The translations under genes and the position numbers were made by a program. Of a stretch of DNA of 12,581 nucleotides, positions 1 to 5,964 are shown in pieces. The stretch lies in contig JAHCIE010000067.1 in assembly GCA_026129385.1 (NCBI GenBank), positions 1-12,581 of the forward strand. Reading direction: 5' to 3'. Under the pieces are notes generated by a model that worked only from the letters and a program-made list of their open reading frames with translations, made no database searches and had not been told where the DNA came from. Each line of letters opens with the position of its first letter. Positions within the stretch are counted from its first letter, which is position 1. The DNA comes from Anaerolineae bacterium (GTDB lineage Bacteria > Chloroflexota > Anaerolineae > Epilineales > JAHCIE01).

Positions 1-44
1 GGGCTATCGTGATGAGACCGGACGATGGGGAGACCCTGCCATGA
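1..44 (+). CDS. C-terminal tail of an unidentified upstream gene (partial)
   Basis: An open frame enters from the left edge (codons from position 3) and encodes AIVMRPDDGETLP before a TGA at 42-44. That stop overlaps the kinase ATG at 41-43, giving an ATGA junction typical of translationally coupled operon genes. The same 4-bp overlap occurs several times elsewhere in this window. Only 13 residues are visible, so the product cannot be identified. The call rests on the overlap geometry alone. Confidence 0.35.
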   Translation, partial: AIVMRPDDGETLP

Positions 45-1570
45 CCCGCCTGCTACTGGCCCACGACCTGGGCACCACGGGGGACAAAGCCACCCTGTTC
101 GACACCGAGGGCCGCCTCGTCGCCTCTGCCTTTGGCGGCTACGACGTCTACCACCCCCAGCCCACCTGGGCCGAGCAGGACCCCGCCGACTGGTGGCGGG
201 CCGTGCGCGACACGACGCGCCGGTTGCTCGCCGCGCCGGGCGTGGCTGCCCGCGACATCGCTGCGATCAGCTTCAGCGGCCACATGATGGGCTGCCTGCC
301 CGTGGACGCTGCTGGTCGTCCCCTGTACCGCTGCCTGATTTGGGCCGACCAGCGCGCCGAGGCCCAGGCGAATCGGGTAGCCGCTGCCGTCGGCACGGAG
401 CGCGTGTACCGCATCACCGGCCACCGCATCGGCCCCACCTACAGTGTCGCGAAGATACTATGGCTGCGCGACCACCAGCCGGCTGTCTTCGCCGCGACCC
501 ACAAGTTTCTGCATGTCAAGGACTATATCGCCCATCGCATGACCGGCGTCTTCGCCACCGACCCCTCCGATGCCAGCGGCATGTGCCTCTACGACCTGGA
601 CGCGGGCCAGTGGTCGGCCGAGATTTTGGACGCTGCGGGCCTGACCGAGGCGCGGCTGCCCACCATCCGCGCCTCGACCGACGTCATCGGCGGTGTGACC
701 CGCGCCGCGGCCGACGAGCTTGGCCTGGCCGTCGGCACACCCGTCGTCATCGGCGGCGGCGACGGCGCGACTGCCACCGTCGGCGCGACGGCGGTACGCG
801 AAGGCATTGCCTACAACTATATCGGCACCTCGTCGTGGATCGCCTATGCCTCGCGCTCGCCCGTCTACGACCCGGCGCAGCGGGTGTTCAATATGGCGCA
901 CATGGTGCCGGGGATGTACATCCCCTGCGGGGCGATGCAGGCGGCGGGTGGCTCCTACCAGTGGCTGCGGCGGCAAGTAGCGTGGAGCGAGGAAGCCGAG
1001 GCTCTAGAGGCGGGGGAGGATGTCTACGAGGTGATGAATCGCCGCGCCGCCGCAAGCGTACCGGGCGCCCACGGCCTGCTGTTCCTGCCCTACTTGCAAG
1101 GCGAGCGCAGCCCCCACTGGGACCCGCGGGCGCGGGGTGGCTGGATCGGCCTCCAGGTGACCCATACCCGCGCCGACTTGATGCGCGCCGTGCTGGAAGG
1201 CGTGACCTTTAACCTGCGCAGCATCCTCGACGTCTTCCTGGCCGCTGGTGCGACCATCGACGAGATGCTGGTCATTGGCGGCGGCGCGCAGGGCCAGCTG
1301 TGGCGGCAGATCATGGCCGACATCTACGGCCGGCCCGTCCTGCGCCCGCGCCTGCTCCACGAGGCCGCCTCCCTCGGCGCGGCCGTGGCGGCCGGCATTG
1401 GCGTCGGGCTGTTCAGGGATTTCGATGTAGTCAACGACATGGTCGAGATCGTCGACCGCCAGCTGCCCGACCCCGCCGCCCGCACCACCTACGAGCGACT
1501 ATACCCGACCTTCGCCGCCGCCTACGAGCGGCTGGTCCCCGTGTTTCACGAACTGTCCACGCTGGCCTGA
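41..1570 (+). CDS. FGGY-family carbohydrate kinase, xylulokinase-like
   Basis: This cytoplasmic sugar kinase of 509 residues has the usual FGGY length and is intact. It would transfer the ATP gamma-phosphate to a pentulose or related sugar. The N-terminal phosphate-binding motif is DLGTTGDKATLF (residues 9-20). GGGDGA contains the likely catalytic Asp241, at the place of the xylulokinase catalytic Asp. The C-terminal lobe carries GGGAQGQLWRQIMADIYGRP, a strongly xylulokinase-like nucleotide-binding segment. The substrate loop reads SFSGHMMG where classical XylB has SGQMHG, so the substrate may not be xylulose. The start at 41 places the first motif at the usual distance and has GGGGAG at 27-32, 8 nt upstream. 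The frame is open to the left edge, but nothing there resembles the family. It is probably coupled to the preceding gene. Confidence 0.93.
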   Translation: MTRLLLAHDLGTTGDKATLFDTEGRLVASAFGGYDVYHPQPTWAEQDPADWWRAVRDTTRRLLAAPGVAARDIAAISFSGHMMGCLPVDAAGRPLYRCLIWADQRAEAQANRVAAAVGTERVYRITGHRIGPTYSVAKILWLRDHQPAVFAATHKFLHVKDYIAHRMTGVFATDPSDASGMCLYDLDAGQWSAEILDAAGLTEARLPTIRASTDVIGGVTRAAADELGLAVGTPVVIGGGDGATATVGATAVREGIAYNYIGTSSWIAYASRSPVYDPAQRVFNMAHMVPGMYIPCGAMQAAGGSYQWLRRQVAWSEEAEALEAGEDVYEVMNRRAAASVPGAHGLLFLPYLQGERSPHWDPRARGGWIGLQVTHTRADLMRAVLEGVTFNLRSILDVFLAAGATIDEMLVIGGGAQGQLWRQIMADIYGRPVLRPRLLHEAASLGAAVAAGIGVGLFRDFDVVNDMVEIVDRQLPDPAARTTYERLYPTFAAAYERLVPVFHELSTLA

Positions 1571-1630
1571 GAGCCTTCTTCCGCCCACTCCCCGCTCCCC
1601 AGAGCTCCCCCCATGCCGGGGGATGGGGCT

Positions 1631-1694
1631 GTCGGACGTTGACACGCCTTGCGGACGCCTCTACAATTCGGGCGTGGCTCCGCGTCGGACGTTG
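1631..1694. repeat. 11-bp direct repeat flanking the 1639-1667 promoter
   Basis: GTCGGACGTTG occurs exactly at 1631-1641 and again at 1684-1694. The first copy overlaps the -35 hexamer and the second lies just downstream of the expected transcription start. The copies are 53 bp apart, close to five helical turns. This would suit a pair of sites for one regulator, but no regulator gene is adjacent and the repeat could be chance in GC-rich DNA. Confidence 0.4.
1639..1667 (+). promoter_or_regulatory. Consensus sigma70-type promoter
   Basis: TTGACA (1639-1644) is separated by exactly 17 bp from TACAAT (1662-1667). That is a perfect -35 and a one-mismatch -10 at optimal spacing. Transcription would start near 1674, giving a leader of about 65 nt before the membrane-protein ATG at 1740. 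It is the best promoter match I noticed in the window. Confidence 0.75.
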
Positions 1695-1739
1695 CGCGGG
1701 CCATGCGCGCCGTCCGTCGAAGTCGAAAGAAGACCGTCT

Positions 1740-2078
1740 ATGCGAGACCCTCGATTCTGGCTCCTGCTGGCCGTCGGCGTCAGCCTGGGGCTGCTCATTG
1801 CCTGGCTCCATGCGGGGCCGATCAACCTGGATACGGGCCTGGCCGCCATGCTCACCGTGGCGGTTTCCCTGATCCTGGGCTTCACCATGCCGCGCTACGC
1901 CTGGCTGTGGGCGCTGGCCGTCAGTATCTGGCTGCCCGCGCTCGACATCGTCATGCGCGGCAACGCTGCCTCGCTGCTCCTGTTGCCCCTCGGCTTCGTC
2001 GGCGCGTACGCGGGCCTGTTCGCCCGCCGCGCCTGGACCGTCCTGTCGAGCGAAGAGGCCAACCACCACCAGCCGTGA
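1740..2078 (+). CDS. Small four-helix integral membrane protein, unknown function
   Basis: The product is 112 residues and almost entirely hydrophobic. It has four likely transmembrane segments, around residues 5-22, 35-50, 55-75 and 80-98. A short charged or polar tail ends EEANHHQP. I do not recognise the family. The start at ATG 1740 puts MRDPRFW directly before the first helix. The frame extends upstream to 1623, but that part is polar, overlaps the promoter and lacks membrane character. The ribosome binding site is weak (AAAGAAG about 7 nt upstream). The gene stands alone between the kinase and the pseudogene region and has its own strong promoter. Confidence 0.7.
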   Translation: MRDPRFWLLLAVGVSLGLLIAWLHAGPINLDTGLAAMLTVAVSLILGFTMPRYAWLWALAVSIWLPALDIVMRGNAASLLLLPLGFVGAYAGLFARRAWTVLSSEEANHHQP

Positions 2079-2122
2079 GCGGCGGGTGGGCGTGAGCGCA
2101 GGGGCTTATGGAGACAGGGAGA

Positions 2123-2505
2123 ATGGACGGGACAGAGATACCCATTCCCGACGCGAAGATGGCGGAGTACCGGCGGACGGCCCGTCGGCGCTGGGAGGCT
2201 GAGAAGGAGCAGCGCGCCTTGCGCTACGACCAGGGATTGGGCCCTGGCCCGCCAGGCGGCGGCGCTGCTGCGCCGCGACTACGCTATCACGCGCGTCGTC
2301 GTGTTTGGCTCGCTGCTGGACCGCCAGCGGCGGACACCCTGCGCTCCGACGTCGACCTGGCGGCCTGGGGTCTGACAGCCCAGAACTGGCTGCGCGCCAT
2401 CGGCGCGGTCCGCGCCCTCCGGATGACATCGAGCTTAGCCTGATCGACGTGGCGCTGTGCTCGCCCGAGTTCCTCTTTCCATCAGCAGGAGGGGTAGAGC
2501 TATGA
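2123..2505 (+). pseudogene. MNT-type nucleotidyltransferase (MntA-like antitoxin), frameshifted
   Basis: The protein is readable only by changing frame. From ATG 2123 one frame gives MDGTEIPIPDAKMAEY and an Arg/Glu-rich helix. From about 2238 the next frame gives RRDYAITRVVVFGSLLD. From about 2330 the first frame returns with LRSDVDLAAWGL, and from about 2415 a third gives PDDIELSLIDVALCSPEF ending VEL at 2505. Joined, these form the minimal nucleotidyltransferase signature G-S-x(n)-[ST]-D-x-D-L. In MntA-HepT systems this enzyme neutralises the partner HEPN RNase by transferring nucleotides to it (established for the family). Its stop overlaps the downstream ATG (ATGA at 2502-2505), as in functional pairs. 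At least three indels are needed to restore it, so it is inactive as written unless they are sequencing errors. Confidence 0.75.
2486..2504 (+). promoter_or_regulatory. Ribosome binding site and start of the HEPN gene
   Basis: AGGAGG at 2486-2491 lies 10 nt before ATG 2502-2504, inside the end of the MNT frame. It fixes the original start of the HEPN gene although the reading frame breaks within a few codons of it. Confidence 0.6.
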
Positions 2506-2990
2506 TTCGCCTACCGTGTGCTCGCTGAACGCATCCGCGCCGAGAGCGCGTCCCTGGCTCGGGTGGTGGATCGCGTGGAAGGCGCGTTGGCGCGAGCGGC
2601 GAGCATCGGGCGATAGCAGCTACTGCTTGTCCAGCCGCCGCCCTTGACCTGCGCCAGCGAAGCCTACGCGGGCGTTGAGCGCATCTTCGGCGAGCTTGTG
2701 GCTAACGGGGTGGATGAGAGTGTCCCCCAAAGGGGGCGGCCTGGCATCGCGACTTGCTGGCTCAGATGGCGCTGGAGGTTCGGGCCTGCGGGCGGCTGTC
2801 CTCAAGCCGGAACACGGATCGCCTTGACTGATTATCTGGAGTTCCGCCATGTCGTGCGGAACCTGTATTCGTTCGATCTGCGCCTGGACCGCGTCGCCGA
2901 GCTTTCCCAACATCTTCGCTCAGCTTCCAACGATCCCTCCCAGCGCGACCTGCGTGGGTTCGTGTAGCCTTCCTCGAAGGTCTGTCCACG
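2502..2990 (+). pseudogene. HEPN-domain RNase toxin (HepT-like), frameshifted
   Basis: After ATG 2502 the frame is lost at once. From 2512 it reads YRVLAERIRAESASLARVVD, then reaches TAG at 2614. A neighbouring frame supplies SGDSSYCL; 2660-2725 gives EAYAGVERIFGELV; about 2738-2830 in another frame gives WHRDLLAQMALEV. From 2824 the frame of 2644 gives DYLEFRHVVRNLYSFDL, then TAG at 2965, after which another frame gives AFLEGL. FRHVVRN-x-Y is the HEPN active-site helix, which carries the RNase motif arginine. Order, spacing and the start overlapping the MNT stop match a MntA-HepT-type toxin-antitoxin operon. Five or so indels are needed, so no functional toxin is encoded as written. Confidence 0.72.
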
Positions 2991-3020
2991 GCGGCGAGAC
3001 GGATGCTAGCTCGCCGTGGA
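2985..3020. terminator. 9-bp inverted repeat between converging remnants
   Basis: TCCACGGCG (2985-2993) pairs perfectly with CGCCGTGGA (3012-3020) across an 18-nt loop. It lies between the end of the plus-strand HEPN remnant and the minus-strand DUF433 stop. There is no T-tract, so a bidirectional terminator role is only inferred from position. Confidence 0.35.
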
Positions 3021-3021
3021 T

Positions 3022-3259
3022 TCAATGAAGTATCCCTACGCGCTCCATGACGGCCAGGTGGTCGAGCCGACGCGCGGCGTACTGCAGCGCAGCCTTTAGA
3101 TCCTCTGGCTCGAGGTCAGGCAGCTCGGCCAGAATCGCCTCGCTCGATAGACCTGCCGCGTACAGGTCGAGAATGTCAATGACCCGAATCCGCATGCCGC
3201 AGATACTCGGCCACCGCATTGGGGACTTTACGGTGATGCGCTCAATAGCGCTGTGACAT
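3022..3259 (-). pseudogene. DUF433-family protein (antitoxin-like), frameshifted near its start
   Basis: The minus frame encodes IERITVKSP...GMRIRVIDILDLYAAGLSSEAILAELPDLEPEDLKAALQYAARRLDHLAV. This is a typical DUF433 fold: a short strand, then a winged-helix-like segment with the LSxEAILxxxPxLxxEDxxAAL pattern. DUF433 proteins often sit next to DUF5615 PIN-like toxins, but none is adjacent here. The natural start is probably ATG 3257-3259 (MSQRY), with GGAGAG 8 nt upstream. That frame stops at TGA after five codons, so about one base seems lost near 3244. The segment normally reading NPxxxGGxPCIRG is also garbled (SPMRWPSICG), suggesting further indels. Confidence 0.65.
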
Positions 3260-3339
3260 GGCTGCAACTCTCCAGGGTGGGCCAGCGCAGTGAAAATGTA
3301 CGGTGAGTCCACCCTGGGGTCAAGTGGAGGTGGTGGCTG

Positions 3340-3578
3340 ATGTCTTTAGCCTGGGAAAGCAACCTGGACGCGGCCATGCAGCGCGCCGCCAGTGAGCGAC
3401 GCTTCATCCTGGCCGACTTTGGCAAGGACCACTGAGCGGGCTGCGTCGCCGCGGATGCCGTGATATCCCGACCACAGGTAGCCGCTTTCATCGGCGAGCG
3501 GCTCGTCCGCTGCGTCTGTTGCTCCACGACCCGCCCACCAGCCCCTACTTCGCCCACCGCATCCTCTGGACGCCAACG
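3340..3578 (+). pseudogene. Thioredoxin-fold protein remnant, interrupted and 3'-truncated
   Basis: ATG 3340 has GGAGG at 3326-3330, 9 nt upstream. It encodes MSLAWESNLDAAMQRAASERRFILADFGKDH and then TGA at 3433-3435. The same frame continues AGCVAADAV...VAAFIGERLV. A -1 shift near 3510 then gives LRLLLHDPPTSPYFAHRILWTPT. The order (helix, strand ILADF, Cys-containing turn, VAAFIGERLV, strand LRLLL, WTPT) is that of thioredoxin-like disulfide proteins, where WTPT precedes the cis-proline strand. Only one Cys remains at the active-site position. Homology ends sharply at about 3578, where an antisense ORF begins, so the C-terminal half is missing. It is divergent from the DUF433 remnant. Confidence 0.55.
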
Positions 3579-3579
3579 A

Positions 3580-3768
3580 GCGCTCGGCCCAGGCGACGCC
3601 GTCCTCCCCGGGCTGGGGGCCCGGGAGCTGCCCGATCTCGAAGGCCCGGGCGTGCACGTCGATCATGCCGCCGGGCGCCGGGGTGACGCGCACGCCGCGC
3701 AGGTTGTGGGCCGTGAGCCGGTCCTGGAGCAGGCGGATCGCGGTCAGCAGCTGCGGATCGGCGCTCAT
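3580..3768 (-). pseudogene. Unrecognised ORF, probably 3'-truncated
   Basis: ATG 3766-3768 overlaps the stop of the lipoprotein gene (ATGA), so the two were probably an operon. The first 63 or so residues (MSADPQLLTAIRLLQDRL... to ...GEDGVAWAER) look like real coding sequence: an N-terminal helix, then VRVTPAPGGMIDVHA. I do not recognise the family. The frame stays open to 3346, but beyond about residue 63 it is the antisense of the thioredoxin remnant and turns Gly/Arg-rich and unstructured. I therefore place a breakpoint near 3579 and treat the downstream part as not native to this gene. Confidence 0.45.
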
Positions 3769-4310
3769 GCGCCAACGGTACGCGTGAAGGCCGCCGTGTG
3801 CACGGTGCCCGCGGCCTTGAACTGGAGGAAGAGGCGGTAGCGGCCGCCGGTCGGGAACGTCGTCTCGAACGCGAGGCGCTCCTCGTGCGGATGCACGTGC
3901 AGGAAGGCGAGGTCGCCCTCGCGCAGCGCGACCAGGTGGCCCTGCGCGCCGAGGTACGGCTCGACGGTGACGGGCCGCCCGTCCCGCGTGACGGCGAACG
4001 AGGTCTCCCCCGCCGCGCCGGCGCGGCTCGCGCCCGCGGTCAGGCGGACGGTGTACCCGTCCGCGGTCGTCGCGGTGGTGGCCGGGGTCGGCTGGGCGGT
4101 AGTGGTGGCGACGGTCGGCGCACTGTCCACCAACGCTACGACGGCGGCGGTGGGCGTGTCGACCGCCTGCGCTGCCTCGGAGTTCGTGCTGGCGAGGAGG
4201 CCGCAGCCGCCGATGGTCAAGCCGACCGAGAGGGCGGCCAGCGCCGTCCTGGCGGCGACGAGGCCCTTGCCGGGCTTCCTGGACCGTGGTCGTGGCTTAC
4301 GCTCTGTCAT
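3765..4310 (-). CDS. Probable lipoprotein with C-terminal His-containing beta domain
   Basis: The product is 181 residues. A very basic N-terminus (MTERKPRPRSRKPGKG) precedes a hydrophobic stretch ending SVGLTIGGC. IGGC at about residue 36 resembles a lipobox, so Cys would be lipidated and the rest exported. A Thr/Ala/Pro-rich linker (about residues 45-85) leads to a beta-rich domain with YLGAQGHLVALREGDLAFLH, the histidine motif HVHPHEE and TFPTGGRYRLFLQF. I recall similar C-terminal domains in actinobacterial secreted proteins near heavy-metal genes. Metal binding by HVHP is inference. The start has GGGAG about 9 nt upstream. GC and GC3 are very high, above the neighbouring PIN operon, consistent with a different origin. 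It is coupled by ATGA to the truncated ORF downstream. Confidence 0.7.
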   Translation of the reverse strand: MTERKPRPRSRKPGKGLVAARTALAALSVGLTIGGCGLLASTNSEAAQAVDTPTAAVVALVDSAPTVATTTAQPTPATTATTADGYTVRLTAGASRAGAAGETSFAVTRDGRPVTVEPYLGAQGHLVALREGDLAFLHVHPHEERLAFETTFPTGGRYRLFLQFKAAGTVHTAAFTRTVGA

Positions 4311-4444
4311 GACTCATGTCTCCCATCAAATGCCCGATCGAAGGCCGATCGAGTGACATGAATCATACCGGGAGCAGGTTCAGATGTTGTGAAGAACTGA
4401 TGGGGAGGATATAGGGCGAGGCACGGATCGCAAGCCCTGTGGTG

Positions 4445-5053
4445 CTATGCACCGCCACGGTATTGGATATAGTTGTAGCCCTGTTCGAAGCTGAATAGCA
4501 TCTTGCAGCCATGTGTGCTCAGTAGGTCATGAATATCGGAATCGTCAAAGTCCTTGTTGTTCCGATTGAGAAAGCAGCTTTGGGTAACACCCTCGCCCAC
4601 AATGTGGTTTATCACGGATGCCAAGACGAGTGCATCCTGGGGTTCGAGATCATAGGCCGTTCGATATCGTGTTGCATCTGTGACGACAGTTGGTGTCAGG
4701 GGGACAAGGTCCGTCAGCCGGAGCAGCGTGTCTAGGGCTCTCTGCAAGCGCTGGTCTTCCTCCTCAGAACTTCGCACCAGTAACGCTGTGATGTCCTGTA
4801 GTGCGTCGATTGCGGCCTTGTAGGGAAGAGAACGCGACACTTGCCGAAGCTGTTGGCCCAGCACCTCAGCAACTCGGTCCCGTTCCTTCTTTCGCCTAAT
4901 GAGGGTTTCATAGGTTTCCGCGACACAGAACATGGGCAGCACAAGCGTTGCCCGCTCGTCTGAGCACAGTTGGACTATGTTCTGGCAACTGTCCAACTGC
5001 TCCTGGAGGAACGCGAGTTCCAGGATGAAGTTCGTCTCCACGTAGACCTTCAT
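4445..5053 (-). CDS. PIN-domain protein, putative RNase
   Basis: This intact 202-residue protein has the PIN pattern: strand KVYVETNFILE at the N-terminus (acidic Glu6 at the usual first Asp site), VAETYE (Glu46, Glu49), LEPQDALVLASV (Asp140) and NKDFDD (Asp168, Asp170/171). PIN proteins are metal-dependent RNases, often toxins or RNA-processing enzymes. Having Glu at the first catalytic position is atypical but occurs in some subfamilies. The start ATG (5051-5053) overlaps the stop of the PD-(D/E)xK gene by ATGA, so the two are one operon. The gene is near 50% GC by eye, much lower than the kinase or methyltransferase, suggesting recent acquisition. Target and biological role are unknown. 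Confidence 0.8.
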   Translation of the reverse strand: MKVYVETNFILELAFLQEQLDSCQNIVQLCSDERATLVLPMFCVAETYETLIRRKKERDRVAEVLGQQLRQVSRSLPYKAAIDALQDITALLVRSSEEEDQRLQRALDTLLRLTDLVPLTPTVVTDATRYRTAYDLEPQDALVLASVINHIVGEGVTQSCFLNRNNKDFDDSDIHDLLSTHGCKMLFSFEQGYNYIQYRGGA

Positions 5054-5503
5054 GCCGCAACCTGGAGGGCCACGCGCCCTCCTCGGAGGGCTTCCAACAG
5101 GCCGGACTCGACCAGAGCGGGCCGCGCTTCTGGCGGAAGGGTCTCGATGACGCCATCCTGGACCAGTTCGTTCAGCCAGGCGGCGACGATGAGTTCAAAG
5201 CTAGACCCTGCTAGAGCATCTGGGGAGACGCCCGCCTTTGTGTAATACGGTTGGAAGAAGGGTAGGGCATCCAGTTCATACGTCGGCTCGGCAAGTTCAG
5301 GGCCGTTTCCAACGTCTTTCCATAGGTACAGACGGTCGGGCAAGGCCACTAGGAATCGACTTGGAGGGACCAGGCCATGAGCGAGCAGATTTCTCCGCAG
5401 CGTGGGTGGCCCTCCTTGACTTCTCAGTTCGGCTTTTTACCTCTGCGATCAAGACAATCTGCCCGCTCGTGTCGTAGACGACCATATCTGCGTAGGGCAG
5501 CAT
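5050..5503 (-). pseudogene. PD-(D/E)xK nuclease-like protein, one frameshift
   Basis: From ATG 5501-5503 (GGGAGG at 5509-5514, spacing 5) the first frame gives MLPYADMVVYDTSGQIVLIAEVKSRTEKS. This has the D-x(n)-E-x-K core of restriction-endonuclease-like folds. Near 5405-5420 the frame must change to reach LRRNLLAHGLVPPSRFLVALPDRLYLWKD and then a continuous C-terminus ending ALQVAA at 5053. The joined protein, about 150 residues, matches a familiar pattern of small nuclease-fold proteins with a VEVK core and a DxLYLWK segment. GTG 5539 in the same frame is an alternative start. The single indel may be a sequencing error, because both halves look fully conserved. It is coupled by ATGA to the PIN gene. 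Confidence 0.68.
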
Positions 5504-5553
5504 GAATACCTCCCATTCTTCCGCGTAGCGACGCTTCACAATCCTTGCCCCTA

Positions 5554-5581
5554 ATTCTACCCTCGAACGAGACGTGCGCAA
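5554..5581 (-). promoter_or_regulatory. Putative promoter of the nuclease-like/PIN operon
   Basis: Read on the minus strand, TTGCGC (5581-5576) and TAGAAT (5559-5554) are separated by 16 bp. This would start transcription near 5547, about 44 nt before the ATG at 5503. It is divergent from the acylphosphatase promoter. The hexamers are moderate matches. Confidence 0.45.
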
Positions 5582-5648
5582 AGAGGTCGCTCGCGAATGA
5601 GATCGTGAACAGCACTGAACCCGCCGTTTCCCCTTTGCGCGTCGCCTG

Positions 5649-5657
5649 TGCTATACT
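5649..5657 (+). promoter_or_regulatory. Extended -10 promoter element for the acylphosphatase operon
   Basis: TGCTATACT at 5649-5657 fits the TGnTATAAT extended -10 with one mismatch. No good -35 is present at 17 bp, as is common for extended -10 promoters. A start near 5664 would leave a leader of only about 18 nt, containing the GAGGAG ribosome binding site (5668-5673). Confidence 0.5.
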
Positions 5658-5681
5658 ATGCCGCATTGAGGAGTGCGCGCC

Positions 5682-5963
5682 ATGACCGAGCTGGCACGGT
5701 TGCACGTTGTCGTTTACGGTCACGTCCAGGGCGTCAACTTCCGCACGGCGACTCGCCGTCAAGGTCAGGCGCTGGGCGTGAGCGGGTGGGTGCGCAACCT
5801 GCCCGACGGCTCGGTCGAAGTAATAGCCGAGGGTCAGCGCTCCTCATTGCAACAGCTTCTCAACTGGCTGCACAGCGGCCCCCCCGCCTCTCGCGTACGC
5901 GACGTGCGCTTCACGTGGCACGAGTACGAGGGCGCGCTCAGTCAGTTCAGCGTGCGGTTCTAA
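5682..5963 (+). CDS. acyP: Acylphosphatase
   Basis: The product is 93 residues, the normal family length, and hydrolyses acyl phosphates such as 1,3-bisphosphoglycerate or carbamoyl phosphate in the cytoplasm. The first signature is GHVQGVNFR, with the phosphate-binding Arg. The second is GWVRNLPDGSVEV, with the catalytic Asn. The C-terminal strand is FSVRF, as usual. The start at ATG 5682 has GAGGAG at 5668-5673 with 8 nt spacing. A GTG at 5673 overlaps that ribosome binding site and is unlikely. The gene opens a plus-strand run: the FecR-domain gene starts 1 bp after its stop. Confidence 0.95.
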   Translation: MTELARLHVVVYGHVQGVNFRTATRRQGQALGVSGWVRNLPDGSVEVIAEGQRSSLQQLLNWLHSGPPASRVRDVRFTWHEYEGALSQFSVRF

Positions 5964-5964
5964 C

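Noticed and set aside
25..1212. 395-codon plus-strand ORF overlapping the sugar kinase
   Set aside because: It is an Arg/Pro/His-rich shadow frame of the FGGY kinase, produced by high GC; no motifs.
1590..1630. C-rich/G-rich hairpin after the kinase as a rho-independent terminator
   Set aside because: The stem needs a bulge and a wobble pair and no T-tract follows; it merges into the next promoter.
3346..3579. C-terminal part of the minus-strand 140-residue ORF
   Set aside because: It is antisense to a recognisable thioredoxin-fold remnant and loses coding character.
4330..4356. Tandem CCGATCGA units upstream of the lipoprotein gene as an operator
   Set aside because: Two 8-bp copies in a short stretch are too little to support a regulatory call; no regulator is nearby.
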